A stretch of DNA of 64,000 nucleotides from Tetragonia tetragonoides (GCA_038025085.1 CM076144.1:15779501-15843500); one strand, 5' to 3'. Counted from the first letter of the stretch, positions 37,217 through 48,634 are shown. The notes: a model not told the origin generated them from the letters alone. Translations and numbers: made by a program.

Positions 37217-38037
37217 GTGACGACTTCACTGGGGATTTAATAAGAGGGTGTAATTCGAAAGCTTGTCCATGTTGATTGTTAATTATTATTTCTTGGTTCA
37301 AGACCATTATGTGGTTATTATTGCTTTGCATTCATATCATCCATTTGCATGCGTTATCTTCGCAAGATGTTGAAAGACATCACCACACCACAAACAGGAA
37401 TTACCCTTTGGAGTATTGTCTATGACTTAGGCCGATGACCCACTAGGTTCGAATTACCTTTGCACATAGTCGTGTTCCACCCCATGACATTCACATGTTT
37501 CCATTCAAGATATGTGAAACGGTACGTCTAGTTTTACTATGCATCCCATAGATGACGAAACGCATCCGGTCGTGGGTTTCCTTACCAAAGCCATAGATTC
37601 AACCAATATTGTATTCATTCACATGTCCATTCTTGCATGATTGTTTGCCAATTCGTGTGAGCACAATCTTTTTGCGTTATTTGGTATCCCTTATTGTGTA
37701 GATATCTTTCTAAGATAGAGTCTAGAATCTTTTCTTTTTTAGGAAGTAGGATCCATGAATATTTTCTATGATGCTACTAACCATATTAGGGAGATTGTTT
37801 TTCAAGAAAATAGAATCCTAATAAGTAACGTGTTTCGATTAGAGATCTTTCCAAAAAAAAAAGTCTCACTTTTCATAGTCAGTCAAGAGTAATATTTTCC
37901 TTTTTGCGAGTCTTTTCCATATTTTCAACCGAGTCTTATTTAAGTCAAGAATAGTATTCTTTTTTCCATAACAAGTCAAGAGTCTTTCCCCTTCCCCAAG
38001 TCTAATTCATAAAAGAGTCTTGTTTCCATAATCAAGT

Positions 38038-38109
<72 letters not shown>

Positions 38110-38805
38110 TCCTTTTTGAGTCAAGAGTCTTTCTTTTATTAATCAAGTCAAAAATGGAGGATCAATAATTAAAACACATTACTTACCTTAGAGGATTGTT
38201 CAAGTTAAATCTCCTTGAGAAGTTACCATGTTGAGGGATTATTCTAGATTCAATTTCCCACCTTTCTTGCTTGGTTGGACGTGATCGATGTGCTATATGC
38301 TAGTTGAAACATTCCTTATCGTGTTCTTCCCCTTATTTCAAAACTCTTATATCTTAGGGGTCCTCATTTAGGAAGGATATCATTTTTTATTTCTGAAATC
38401 GCTTTATCAATTTTTTTTTTTCCATTTTCGAAATCTCTTCCCCATTTTCAAAATATTTCACCTTTTCTTGTTTTTTCAAAAATCTCCTTCCTTATTTCTT
38501 CCCATCCACTTTTCCATGTCCCGTAAATAAAATAAAAAAATAGAAATTCAAAAAAAAAATTAAAAATTACAAAAAAGATCAAGGGACTAGAATTGTGGAT
38601 GAATCTCTTTCTTTTTCTTTTTTTTTTTCTTTTCAGTTTCTTTTTCCTCTTCCTTTTCTGATTCATCCCTTGATCCAGGATAGGAAAGTCAAGCTCAAAG
38701 TGGGAGCATTCCAGTACCAACGGTAGGCTCGTTAGGAAACTAATTCCATCACCACCTTCAAGTCCACCTGAATATTATACTTTAAGTTCAAGCCCAATCT
38801 CTACC
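37217..38805. other. Primer-binding region and leader of the Tat/Ogre-like element
   Basis: Immediately after the LTR, GTGACGACTTCACTGGGG is the probable tRNA primer-binding site. It resembles the GACTCCACTGGGG sites of Ogre/Tat elements. The leader then holds degenerate repeats of AGTCAAGAGTCTTT-like sequence and a (TA)n run (about 38041-38106). No other gene. Confidence 0.6.
38041..38106. repeat. (TA)n microsatellite, about 66 bp
   Basis: Pure TA dinucleotides in the retrotransposon leader. Confidence 0.95.
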
Positions 38806-39966
38806 ATGCCAGGAGATGATGATCTCAAAGCCATTCTCGAGCAATTGAAATTGATGCATACTCGTCTCCAAGCCCAAGACATCGAAATCAAGAAACTTAG
38901 GGAGGATGTTAAGTCTAAACCTCACACTGATGATGAAGAAAAGGATGACATCCCTCTTCCCCCTAAGCTCGATAAAAGGCTTGAAAAGCTCGAGCAACTC
39001 ATGCGTAAGAATTCTACATATAGCACCTACTATATGGATGAAGAAGAGGAGCACGAGGCCGACCTCTACTCCAAACTGCCCAAGAAGGTCACATTACTTG
39101 ATATCCCCAAATTCAAGGGAATAGAAGACCCACATGGTCACTTAAGGAGTTTTACCACATGTATGGCGATCAAAAGGATCGATTCAACTCTTTATCCAAA
39201 GATCTTTCCAATGACACTCGAGGGCCCAACTTCTAAATGGTTCAAAACCTTAGGCTCACTCAAGGCCAAATCTTGGACTTCTATCAAAGGAGAATTTGTG
39301 ATGCAATACTCCTACAACAATGAACTCCCCATGACTCTAAGGGAGTTGGAAGTCACCAAACAAAGTGAAAAGGAAGACTTTATTCCTCTCTTGACTCGAT
39401 GGAGAGAAAAGGCGGCCCAACTCATCAATCGCCCCTCCGAAGAGGACCAAGTAAGGATTGTAGTTCGCAACCTTCAACCCAAATATCAAGAACTTCTAAT
39501 GATCCAACCCATTGAGACCTTTGATAGACTTTACAAGGTTGGGATCCAAATTGAGGAGCATCTTCAATCCACAAAGAGTAAGAGCAACTACTCCAACTAC
39601 TCCAGAGACAAAAAAGGTAATGGTTTCAAAGGCCCCGAGGTTAACTCTTTAAATGAAGAAAATGCCAACAAACCTCGAAGGGTCTTCACCCCATTGGGCA
39701 TGAGATTAAGCAAAACATTCGAGAAACTCCAACAAAATGGGCATCTTCACCCTACAGGCCCAACTCCAGACCCATGTCCACAAACTCGAAGCAAATCATG
39801 GGATTCCGAAGCTTTTTGCAAGTTCTATCGAGGCCGAGGTCATAACACTGATGACTGTTGGTTTCTAAAGCATAAGATCCAGTATCTCATCGATAATGGG
39901 ACCATCCCAGCCCTTGATATGAAGAAACCCAATAACAACAGTAATCCATTAGGCTATAACCACTAG
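38806..39966 (+). CDS. Gag polyprotein of a Tat/Ogre-like retrotransposon
   Basis: Gag forms the cytoplasmic particle that packages the element's RNA. The frame of 386 codons is complete, starting at ATG 38806. An N-terminal coiled coil (about residues 5-75: ILEQLKLMHTRLQAQDIEIK, KRLEKLEQLMRK) is followed by the retrotransposon gag core (about 95-265: DPHGHLRSFTTCM, MTLEGPTSKWF, SWTSIKGEFVMQYS, QVRIVVRNLQPKYQELL). A C-terminal zinc-finger-like motif follows (about 345-375: CKFYRGRGHNTDDCWFLKH), in which the usual second ligand His is Tyr. No frameshift to a pol frame exists. Stops follow and the next 2.2 kb is non-coding. An intact frame in an otherwise decayed neighbourhood suggests recent selection or recent insertion. 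Confidence 0.92.
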   Translation: MPGDDDLKAILEQLKLMHTRLQAQDIEIKKLREDVKSKPHTDDEEKDDIPLPPKLDKRLEKLEQLMRKNSTYSTYYMDEEEEHEADLYSKLPKKVTLLDIPKFKGIEDPHGHLRSFTTCMAIKRIDSTLYPKIFPMTLEGPTSKWFKTLGSLKAKSWTSIKGEFVMQYSYNNELPMTLRELEVTKQSEKEDFIPLLTRWREKAAQLINRPSEEDQVRIVVRNLQPKYQELLMIQPIETFDRLYKVGIQIEEHLQSTKSKSNYSNYSRDKKGNGFKGPEVNSLNEENANKPRRVFTPLGMRLSKTFEKLQQNGHLHPTGPTPDPCPQTRSKSWDSEAFCKFYRGRGHNTDDCWFLKHKIQYLIDNGTIPALDMKKPNNNSNPLGYNH

Positions 39967-41720
39967 GCCTAGAGGTCTCCACTCTAGAGGCCCATTTTTG
40001 AAGTTCAAGCTAAGAGCGTCAAGAGAAGCATCAAGATGTCAAGCACCTTCAAGACTAGTCTCCTCTTAGGATTTTGTTTTGTTTTCGAATTCAATAAGAT
40101 TAGCATGAGTCGGAGAGTCCCTTCCAGTTCTTTCATTCCCAATTCGAGTTCAAGTCTACCTTAGGAGTTATCAAGTCTTAGCCTTGAGTTTCTTCCTTTC
40201 TATTCAATAAAGTCAATTACTTTTCTCTATTGTGTTATATCTTCTATCCATGGAACACTCAAATTCAATGATGAATCCAAGTTGCAATAATCCATTAATG
40301 CTAAGGAAAAAGTTGATGAATTCAAATCAAAGGACAAAAATAAGAATAAGAGCATGTGTCCATAAGTTAAGTCGAGGACAAGAGGCATTCATTTGTCACC
40401 CTTTATCAATCCTTTCAATCCACATTCAAAATCCGCTTGCAACCAAGTTGGGCCTCAAACACATAGCCATTCATTTCATACACCACATAATCCTTAACTT
40501 GGGGGGTTTGATAGTGTGCAATCTGTTTTGTCACCATCCATGAGAGATGTGGAATTCCAAGAGTCAGAAGATTTGAAAAGAGAAAGAGAAATAAAAAAAG
40601 AAAAATGTTCAAAGTGCAAAAGCAAAGAAGAAAATCAAAGTCAAGAAAAAAAAAAAGAAATGAAATTCAAGTTCAATCCACTTCTCGAAACATAAGGTGA
40701 TAATATGCACACTGGGGGCTTTGAGCCTTAATAACCCTTTCTTTGGTGACCCAAACCAAGCCTTGCATTACAACCCAAAAGTCCTCTTAGAGATTTGACA
40801 CTCAAAACATGTGCAACCCGCTAGGTTGAAAACCTGAAAGAGCGGCCTAGGCAAAAGTTAGGGCATTAAACTCTATAAAAAAGCCCGCTAGCCATTCATT
40901 CAATGGCCTAGGCAAAAATTTAAGGCAAGCCCGCTGGATCGATCATCCAAGATAATGATTCAGGCAAAAACTAAGGGCCTAATAAAAAATAAAAATCCAT
41001 GAACTACGTCTGGCCTGATTCCTCAAGGATACGTAGGCAGCTTCTCTCGAGGCTCGGTCATATTCTTAATTCAATCATCAAAAATTCCCTTTATATATTC
41101 TCTAGAATCAACTTGGTTTTCTAAGAATCACCTCAAGTGTTCCGTGGATCATTCATTAGAGCCTAGAACTTGGACTCGATTATTCAACCCATGTCTTTCT
41201 ATCCATCACCTCCACGATCAATGTGCTTCCCTTATCAACCCTTCTAATTCTAGTCCACAATTCAAATTGTTTATCTTTTTTGATCCATACCTTTCCTTCA
41301 ATCACCCATCATATCTATATTCTCTGGCTCATGCAAAGTCTATTCAATACTCAAATAATCAAACTCCGCGCTCAAGGCTCTACATCAATCCAGCAAGTGT
41401 TCCTCCAAATCCTGATATGGTAGATCATTCAAGAAGTTTCACCCATCCAAGGTGAAGGCTCCATCAAGGCCCTCCTATTCAATTCGATCAAGGAAATTGT
41501 TTTTACATTGGACCCCTAAGTCTTTTCTAAAATCGATTTTCAAAATCTTTTTCTCAATCTGCTTTCTATGTTGGGAGGCTTTGAGTCTCATTTCAAGTTC
41601 AAGTCAATCTCCTACTTGTGTCTATTGGTCGAATATGTGTTTACATTGCCATGTTTGTGTGTATGCATTGCCATGTTTGTGTGTGCCCTTGCATTTGCAT
41701 TTACAGGAATATTTAACTCA
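39967..41720. other. Non-coding 3' interior of the Tat/Ogre-like element
   Basis: Where an autonomous element would carry pol, the sequence is AT-rich and stop-filled. Open frames at 41144-41945 are low-complexity Ser/Pro/His strings and not called. Confidence 0.6.
41001..41040 (+). promoter_or_regulatory. Conserved Ogre/Tat non-coding motif
   Basis: GAACTACGTCTGGCCTGATT is followed by GGATACGTAGGCAG. From memory, this AACTACGT...CTGATT...GGATACGTAGGCA arrangement is widespread in non-coding parts of plant Ogre/Tat elements. The outer parts (ACTACGT and ACGTAGG) can pair as a hairpin. The function is unknown to me. Confidence 0.5.
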
Positions 41721-42080
41721 AGTCAACCCCTCAAGTCAATTTGGCGACCCCGACAACCATCTTCAATATTCAAGTCAATATTCAAGTCAATGTTCAATCA
41801 TTCAAGTCAATTTGGCGATCCTAACTGTCGTATTCAATTTCAATGTCAATCTGGCAATCCTGACAGCCGTGTTCAATTCGATCAAGTCAATTTGGCGATC
41901 CTGACAGCTGTATCCATCAATATCAAGTCAATTCAGCAAATCTGACAGCCAACATCAATTTCAAGTCAATCTGGCGACCCTGACTGCCATATTCAATTTC
42001 AAGTCAATTCGGCAACCTCGACCGCCGTCTTCAATTCAAGTCAACTTGGAAATCCTGACAGCCATCAACATCGACGTCTT
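41720..42080. repeat. Degenerate tandem repeats upstream of the polypurine tract
   Basis: Units of about 45 bp built on TCAAGTCAATTTGGCGATCC followed by TGACAGCCGT or similar recur about seven times with variable spacing. Tandem repeats near the 3' end of the interior are typical of Tat/Ogre elements. The array is partly repeated at 42619-42858 by the 778-bp duplication. Confidence 0.75.
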
Positions 42081-43394
42081 CATCGACAGTTTCAATATGT
42101 GCTTGCATTACATGTTTTCAAAATGTGAATACTTTGCCCATCGCTCTACTTGAGCTCGGCCAAAGTGGGGGCTTCTGTAAACACCAAAATCGGTTCCCCC
42201 TTTTTAAATGCCCAATGATGATAACCTATAATGAACATAATGAATTGAATGTCAATACTCAAAATACTTGTGCTTATTTGTGTCCCAATATCCATATTTA
42301 TTCCGGACTCTTCACATTTCCATACCATCTAATAGCCCTTTCCATAAGCTTTCCAACGCCATCTCAATTGTCCCAATCGGATATCGGAGTCAAAAGTTAT
42401 GATTTAATGAAGATACGGGCTAAAAACGATGTTCTCATACCCGCATATCACGGTTCACGACTGATTTTTAGCCATTCAAGGATTAATTGGAGTATTATCC
42501 CACTAGGCTTGTATTCTCCTTTGAATTAGCTTTCCAATGATATATTACGGGCAAAAATCCCATTAGAAACGAAAAAGATATGATCCGATGATTGATTAAT
42601 GCGCTGAAACGGACACTTCAATGTCAATCTGGCAATCCTGACAGCCGTGTTCAATTCGATCAAGTCAATTTGGCGATCCTGACAGCTGTATCCATCAATA
42701 TCAAGTCAATTCGGCAAATCTGACAGCCAACATCAATTTCAAGTCAATCTCGCGACCCTGACTGCCATATTCAATTTCAAGTCAATTCGGCAACCTCGAC
42801 CGCCGTCTTCAATTCAAGTCAACTTGGAAATCCTGACAGCCATCAACATCGACGTCTTCATCGACAGTTTCAATATGTGCTTGCATTACATGTTTTCAAA
42901 ATGTGAATACTTTGCCCTTCGCTCTACTTGAGCTCGGCCAAAGTGGGGGCTTCTGTAAACACCAAAATCGGTTCCCCCTTTTTAAATGCCCAATGATGAT
43001 AACCTATAATGAACATAATGAATTGAATGTCAATACTCAAAATACTTGTGCTTATTTGTATCCCAATATCCATATTTATTCCGGACCCTTCACATTTCTA
43101 TACCATCTAATAGCCCTTTCCATAAGCTTTCCAACGCCATCTCAATTGTCCCAATCGGATATCGGAGTCAAAAGTTATGATTTAATGAAGATACGGGCTA
43201 AAAACGATGTTCTCATACCCGCATATCACGGTTCACGACTAATTTTTAGCCATTCAAGGATTAATTGGAGTATTATCCCACTAGGCTTGTATTCTCCTTT
43301 GAATTAGCTTTCCAATGATATATTACGGGCAAAAATCCCATTAGAAACGAAAAAGATATGATCCGATGATTGATTAATGCGCTGAAACGGACAC
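41839..43394. repeat. 778-bp tandem duplication across the interior/3'-LTR junction
   Basis: 41839-42616 and 42617-43394 are about 99% identical (I count about 7 differences). Each copy carries the end of the interior repeat array, the purine tract AAAGTGGGGG and the first 440 bp of the LTR. LTR starts lie at 42176 and 42954, exactly 778 bp apart. At the novel junction, TTC is shared between the end of one copy (ACACTTC) and the start of the next (TTCAATG). Confidence 0.95.
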
Positions 43395-44835
43395 TTCTCT
43401 AGTGTTTGGGACATAAGTCATAGGATACTTATGATATTTGAGTCCACAATATGTCAAAAGAAATCCCTTTGAACAAGGAATCCAACGCACCAAACATCTG
43501 GCCAAACGGAGCTCAAACAAGTGCTCCAGCGGCATTTTTGTGGGAGCGGAGGCCGTGAAATGGACCGCCGGGCCCAGCGGCATGCCACCAGAGCCCATCC
43601 TGCACTATCGGGGCCGCTGAGCCTTCAGCGGCGCTCCGGAGGGCCGCTGGGCACCTTTTTTGGCCCGGGAACCCTAATTTCCTATTTCCTCCGGCCCATT
43701 TCCTATAAATACCTCTCTAAACTCCGTGTTTTGGGGAAAGAACTCATTATTACGGGATTCAACTCAAGAAAACCCTAATCTCTCTCTCTCCTCTATTTCA
43801 TTCAACCCTAGTCACATAAATCAAACCCATCTTCAAACCCTAATCAAGAACAAGTCTCATCCCAAGATCAAGTCCAATATCAAGAGCCATTGACATTCAA
43901 TTCTAGTACAATTAAGGTTCAACCTGAGGGCTCATCTTTTCAACTCTTAAATCTATTTTCAAAGCATGTTTTATTTATGTTATGATCATGGTTAATATTC
44001 TTTGCGTGTTTTAATTGTTTTATTTAGTTCATCATATGTAGATTGTTTTTAGTTATTGTTTTCATGATTATCATGCATAGGTTAGTTTAATTATTATCCT
44101 TACATGATTTTCATACTTTTTAGTTTGTTTTCTAATTTTCTTATATTTATCATGTTTATTGTAAATATCATACTTTGCATGTTTTCATGATTAATCAATT
44201 CAATTAGCGTGCTAATATGTAATTAAAGTTTACATCTTTTATTTTACTTCCATTGAAGTTACTAACAAGTTTGTTCATGCAAATTGGCACTTGGCGCGTT
44301 AATCTAACACGCTAAGGTTGGGGAACATATTTCTATTATTTTGGTTGTGTTCTATAAATCAAATCATGCAATTGGATAATCATGTGCAAACCGATAACTT
44401 TAATAATTTGGTTTGTTCAACCCACCTAGTTAATTTAGGTTCTTGGACGACCGGATTGTTTGGAACCTTGTTATGTGAATTAAGAATCAACATGGATAGG
44501 ATTAGTAGAGGCCGTTATTACGGGCGATTTAGATGAGATTCATTTTGTCTTTCTCGTACCCACACCCCCAAACTCAATCTTTGGCCTTTGGGTTATATGT
44601 GTCATAATTTTGTCGTACCCACACCCCCGAACTCAATCTTTGGCCTTTGGGTTATATGAGTCATAATTCCCAATAGGAATTGGGTGCACTTCGATGGTTT
44701 CCAATTATTTTCTTAAAAATTGGTGGCGACTTCATGTGTTCAATAATCCCTTAATCAATCAATCTCTTCTATTTAAGAACCTATAACATATTTATTATTA
44801 TTCCAATTAGGCGCCGAAAGGCGAGGGTTCTTAGA
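42954..44835 (+). repeat. 3' LTR of the Tat/Ogre-like element
   Basis: A complete 1882-bp LTR begins TGTAAACACC at 42954, preceded by the purine-rich primer AAAGTGGGGGCTTC. It ends TTCTTAGA at 44835. Relative to the 5' LTR it has an extra 59-bp tandem duplication at about 44554-44671 (TCGTACCCACACCCCC occurs at 44554 and 44613). An incomplete extra LTR start sits at 42176-42616 owing to the 778-bp duplication. Confidence 0.92.
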
Positions 44836-46998
44836 CGTTTCCCCGGCTTCCATTTCACCATCAACTTCCCCTAACAACGCTCTTCGATTCAGCACCTCAA
44901 CTTCCAGACGCACTTGTTGCCCCTTCAAAGCTGTTCATTACATCTTTCATCCCCTCCAAGAAGTACATGCACTTTTTGTTCGAGTCAAGAGCACGACTAG
45001 CAACTACAGAAAATTGCCTCTCCAACTTGCTCATTCTCTCCAACTCAATAGCCCACTTACCACCAACCCCAACTAATTTCAAGGTTGTATAATATCTTTT
45101 TACAGCTTTCCTCCACCTCGGACAAATGTATTTCAAGGGTAGTAAAATCAACCTCCTAAAATGAAACACCTTCAAAGCATGCTTACATAAAATTCTTTTC
45201 CAACTCCACATTTTGCAAACACACTCCACGTCCTCTCTCACGGTATGAAAGGTGACCATAAACTCATGGTTCTTTGTTTGTCCACCACCCACCTCCTCTA
45301 TTTCAATTACTTTATATTCACATAATTCCCCTTCTTCTGTCACAACTACGACCTCTAAATACAACATTTCCATCATCTCAACCTGGACTTTCTTAAATAG
45401 TCTGTGAGTATATGCCTCCTAGTATCTTACTTCAATGCCAAACATTGTTCTAGTGGGTAATGTGCCATGCATGGAAGTTGCCTCCGCCAATTCCTCATTT
45501 TTAATCTTATCCGTCAAAGCTGTCTCATACCTATTAATGAATGTTTTCAGGGCAGTCTTGTTATGAACATAGCATTTAAAATATGAGTTTATTTGCTTGC
45601 TTCTTTGGGTAGACGACATGCCTGCCCAGAATTGATCCCTCACAAACACAGGTGCCCGTTTAGCACGATCTCTATATAGACTACGAAACCAAAGAGTAGG
45701 CTTATTACGCCCTCCTCTCAACTTAAACTCCTCAACCATGGCAGTCCAAAGCCCCTCAAACTCTTCCATCCTATACGTGTCATACACCACATTATTAAAA
45801 ATTGCCAACAACTCATCATACCTCCTATGACCTTTGCATTTGTCCGGAAACTTCATCAATATGTGCCATAAGCAAAACCTATGTCTTGCATCAGGAGATA
45901 TTGTTCGCACAGCAGCACCAATGCTTCTACATTGATCAGTTATTATTTCTTTGGGCTTAATCCCACCCATAGCCGACAAACAAGTTCGGAATAACCACTC
46001 AAATGTAGCAGCGGTTTCATTGCATATCAAAGCACATGCCAACAATATGGACTGGCGGTGGTGGTTCACGCCGACAAATGGGGCAAATGGCATATTTTAC
46101 TTGTTCATTAGATATGTGGTATCCAAGGAAATAACATCACTAAACTCCTTGTACGCCTCTAGGGGTCTTGGGTCTACCCAAAACACATTACTTATGCGCC
46201 AGTTTGAATCAGCATCTATGTCATAAAAGAATCCATGGTTACGCTTTTGCAACCTTAAGAACAATTGTTGCACCAAGTTACATCCCCTGCCTTTAGTCGG
46301 GATCTCCTTAGCTTACTAATATGGTTGCGCATATCCTGTGCCAAGCAAGGCATCTCTTCAGGGCCACCATACTCAATTGTCGTTGCTTTTGTGCACTGCC
46401 CAGGAGGTATGCCAACATCTTCTAAGAACTCCAACCTATTCTTCTCCCTATTGGGGAGATGCCTATGTTACTTTAGGTGTCTAGATTTAGATGGAAAAAC
46501 TTCGTGATTGTGCTCTAGGTTCAACACCGACAGTTTCCATCCACCATTACCAAGCCTACTAGCTCCAACCCTCACTCTACAATTCATCCTAGCAATGGCT
46601 CTTTGTCTCTCACCTTTTTCACTTTTTGAAACCCTTTTACCGTACCTATGACATGCAAATAATCTATGCCTTATATCACCATCTTTATTTTTTGTCAACC
46701 CATATTTAACAAAACCAAAACCAACCCTCTTAGCATACCGTTGCAAGCTTTGCAAAACATCGTCACTACTATTATAGGTCTTACCTTCTTGGGGTTCCTC
46801 TATCTTTTCAGATTCTTCCATACTCTCCTCCTTCTCGTCATCCCCCAAACCTTCATCCACTTTATCACCTTCATCCACTTCATCTTCCTCATCATTAGCA
46901 TCATCACCACTGAATTCCGACTCACTCTCATCCTCTTCCCACTCACTATCACTCCCATTATCAGAAGATGATGAATCTGACAGAACACCCTCCTCCAT
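44836..46998 (-). pseudogene. FAR1/FHY3-like protein (MULE-derived), 5' part; gene split by a retrotransposon
   Basis: FAR1/FHY3 proteins are nuclear regulators derived from Mutator-like transposases. On the minus strand from ATG 46998 an acidic N-terminus (about 90 residues of Asp/Glu/Ser) is followed by the FAR1 DNA-binding domain (SLQRYAKRVGFGFVKY, RLFACHRYGK, MNCRVRV, LEHNHEV). The MULE transposase domain follows with NVFWVDPRPLEAY, DVISLDTTYL, PFAPFVGVNHH, EIITDQCRSIGAAV and ARHRFCLWHI. A SWIM zinc finger (CVCKMWSW with CKHALKV) then leads to LPLKYICPRWRKAVK. In-frame stops occur after SRHLK, in TYLMNK-N, and after IEVRY, with shifts near 46255 and 44930. The shifted frame (LKGQQVRLEVEVLNRRALLG onward) runs to the insertion point and matches the frame of the 3' part at 30793. 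Confidence 0.85.
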
Positions 46999-48049
46999 GA
47001 TACATTACTCCTCTTCACTATCCATTTACCTTTCACGATAATCATATCAACCAAACAATTATCATTTCCAACTACCCGAACAACTATTATTTCTTGTTAT
47101 ACACCTATTACTACCACTTCAACTTCATAAATACAACACACTCATTCAATCATTTTCTTTTTTAATTATTGATCCACATTTCAATTTGTCTCCAAACACT
47201 AAATAATCCTATTTATTTTTCACTATGAACAATAACCTAAACAAACAACACTTTCATTATGTTGTACCAACTATCTTATCAAATTTCAACTATCTTAACA
47301 ACAGTTCAACTTAATTAATAAACTTCAACTATTACTAAATTAATAAACTAACCAAATCAGAATTCTTCAAATCAGATTCATCATATCAATAGTACAATTT
47401 ATTTGCCATTTTCACCCTAACTCTATACCTTACTTATACACATTTCCAAACATAAATATCGGGGGGAAAGGATACTTCTAAACTAGCCATAACTTAATTT
47501 CGATTTCAATTTCATTTTTCTTCAATTTATCATCTCAAAAACCCTAGTTTCGCATCTCACAAACGCAATTTTCCATTTTTCACTTCTAAATTAACGGGGG
47601 CAAGGGGTAATTCGAAACTAAACAACAATTCATTTCAATATCATCTATCTTAACCAGACTTCAACAACTAATTTTCGATCATTATTTGCCATAAAGAAAT
47701 TTAAAACTACTTAGGAAGCTTATCTTTTATAGATTGTCACTCTTCTTCTTCAACCCAATTTAACTCAATTCCACCAAATATGCGTCTCTTAGCTGTTCTT
47801 TCTGCGTCCCTTCGTCGGAGTTTTAAGGAGGACAGAGATAGAAAAGGATACAGAGCAATAGGAGAGAGAGAGCAAGAGGAGAGAAACAGCAATAAGAGAA
47901 ATCGATTTGGGGAAAAATCTTCTAAAATTTCACTTAATTGGATATATTAGAAACTACTTGATATGACTCTTATACCCTTACTTGAGTTTTGTTACTGTTC
48001 ACTTGTTTTTTGTACTAAAATTATCCATGTCTGCCACATTGACACTTAA
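46999..48049. other. Upstream flank of the FAR1-like gene
   Basis: No gene on either strand. Around 47760-47900 the minus strand is CT-rich, like a leader, and could be the first untranslated exon and promoter of the FAR1-like gene. Confidence 0.4.
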
Positions 48050-48139
48050 GCGTGTATGGGGGGCAGACATATAACATTCGGGTTTTTTAAAAGTATGGAG
48101 TCAACTGACCCCATACCACTGTGCGTGGGTTCGCCCCTG
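48050..48139. mobile_element. hAT-type terminus (right end only)
   Basis: The sequence ends GGGTTCGCCCCTG (48139), the inverse of CAGGGGCGAACCC, a common plant hAT end. An inner pairing (GTATGGAG...CCATACC) precedes it. The next 8 bases, TACCAAGC, would be the target duplication. No partner end was found. Confidence 0.5.
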
Positions 48140-48634
48140 TACCAAGCTATATCTTATCAAAATATCAGTTGAACGGTTGAATTCGAAATCCCACATCAAG
48201 ATCTACGGCGCAACTAAAGGTTGACAAGAACCACACCACATCTAAAATTTACTCCAACTTGAGATCTAATCCCCACTCCTCATCTCTCTCCCCCTCCCTA
48301 CTTCAACGAACAGCAGTAGACAAGGTCCCGTGCACCACACTCTCTTCTATATAAGGTTGGGGATGACCTTGATGCTAATTGGTCCGTCGAATACACAAGG
48401 AAAATGTCATAATTTTATTTATTTAAATTGTCCTGACTAGAAATGAACACAAATCAAATGAAATAACTTGAAAAACGTGTCATTTTTACAATTAAGAAAG
48501 GTTCTAACATTGATTACTAAAAACGTAAATGTTCAAAGACTTTTTATTAAAGTCTTTACCAAGGCGTTCAATGCCTGTGATACGCCAGTGACATGTTAAT
48601 AATTATCCACTCCAAAAACAAAGTATGAACTGAC
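48140..48634. other. Non-coding interval
   Basis: No gene or element recognised. Confidence 0.5.

Larger units (their letters stand above)
30794..44835 (+). mobile_element. Ty3/gypsy Tat/Ogre-like non-autonomous LTR retrotransposon (gag only, TR-GAG type)
   Basis: Both LTRs begin TGTAAACACCAAAATCGG. The 5' LTR ends TTCTTACA (37216) and the 3' LTR ends TTCTTAGA (44835). The 5-bp flanks CGTTT at 30789-30793 and 44836-44840 are identical and mark the target duplication. The interior encodes one gag and no protease, integrase or reverse transcriptase, as in TR-GAG elements mobilised by relatives. Excluding the CACTA insertion (4605 bp plus a 3-bp duplication) and a 778-bp tandem duplication, the element is about 8.66 kb, with LTRs of about 1.8 kb. 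It lies inside an exon of the FAR1-like gene, opposite to that gene's strand. Confidence 0.9.

Noticed and set aside
41144..41945. Three overlapping frames of 66-150 codons in the Tat/Ogre interior
   Set aside because: Low-complexity His/Ser/Pro content and no pol motifs. Non-coding interior is the better reading.
42125..43307. Two nearly identical 134-codon frames
   Set aside because: They are the same LTR-start sequence repeated by the 778-bp duplication, not genes.
44836..46998. Possibility that the FAR1-like gene is an active Mutator-like transposon
   Set aside because: No long terminal inverted repeats were found on either side, and the multi-exon 3' end with AT-hook and KGRP tail is more like a FAR1-related host gene. 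A MULE origin of the family is still the accepted background.
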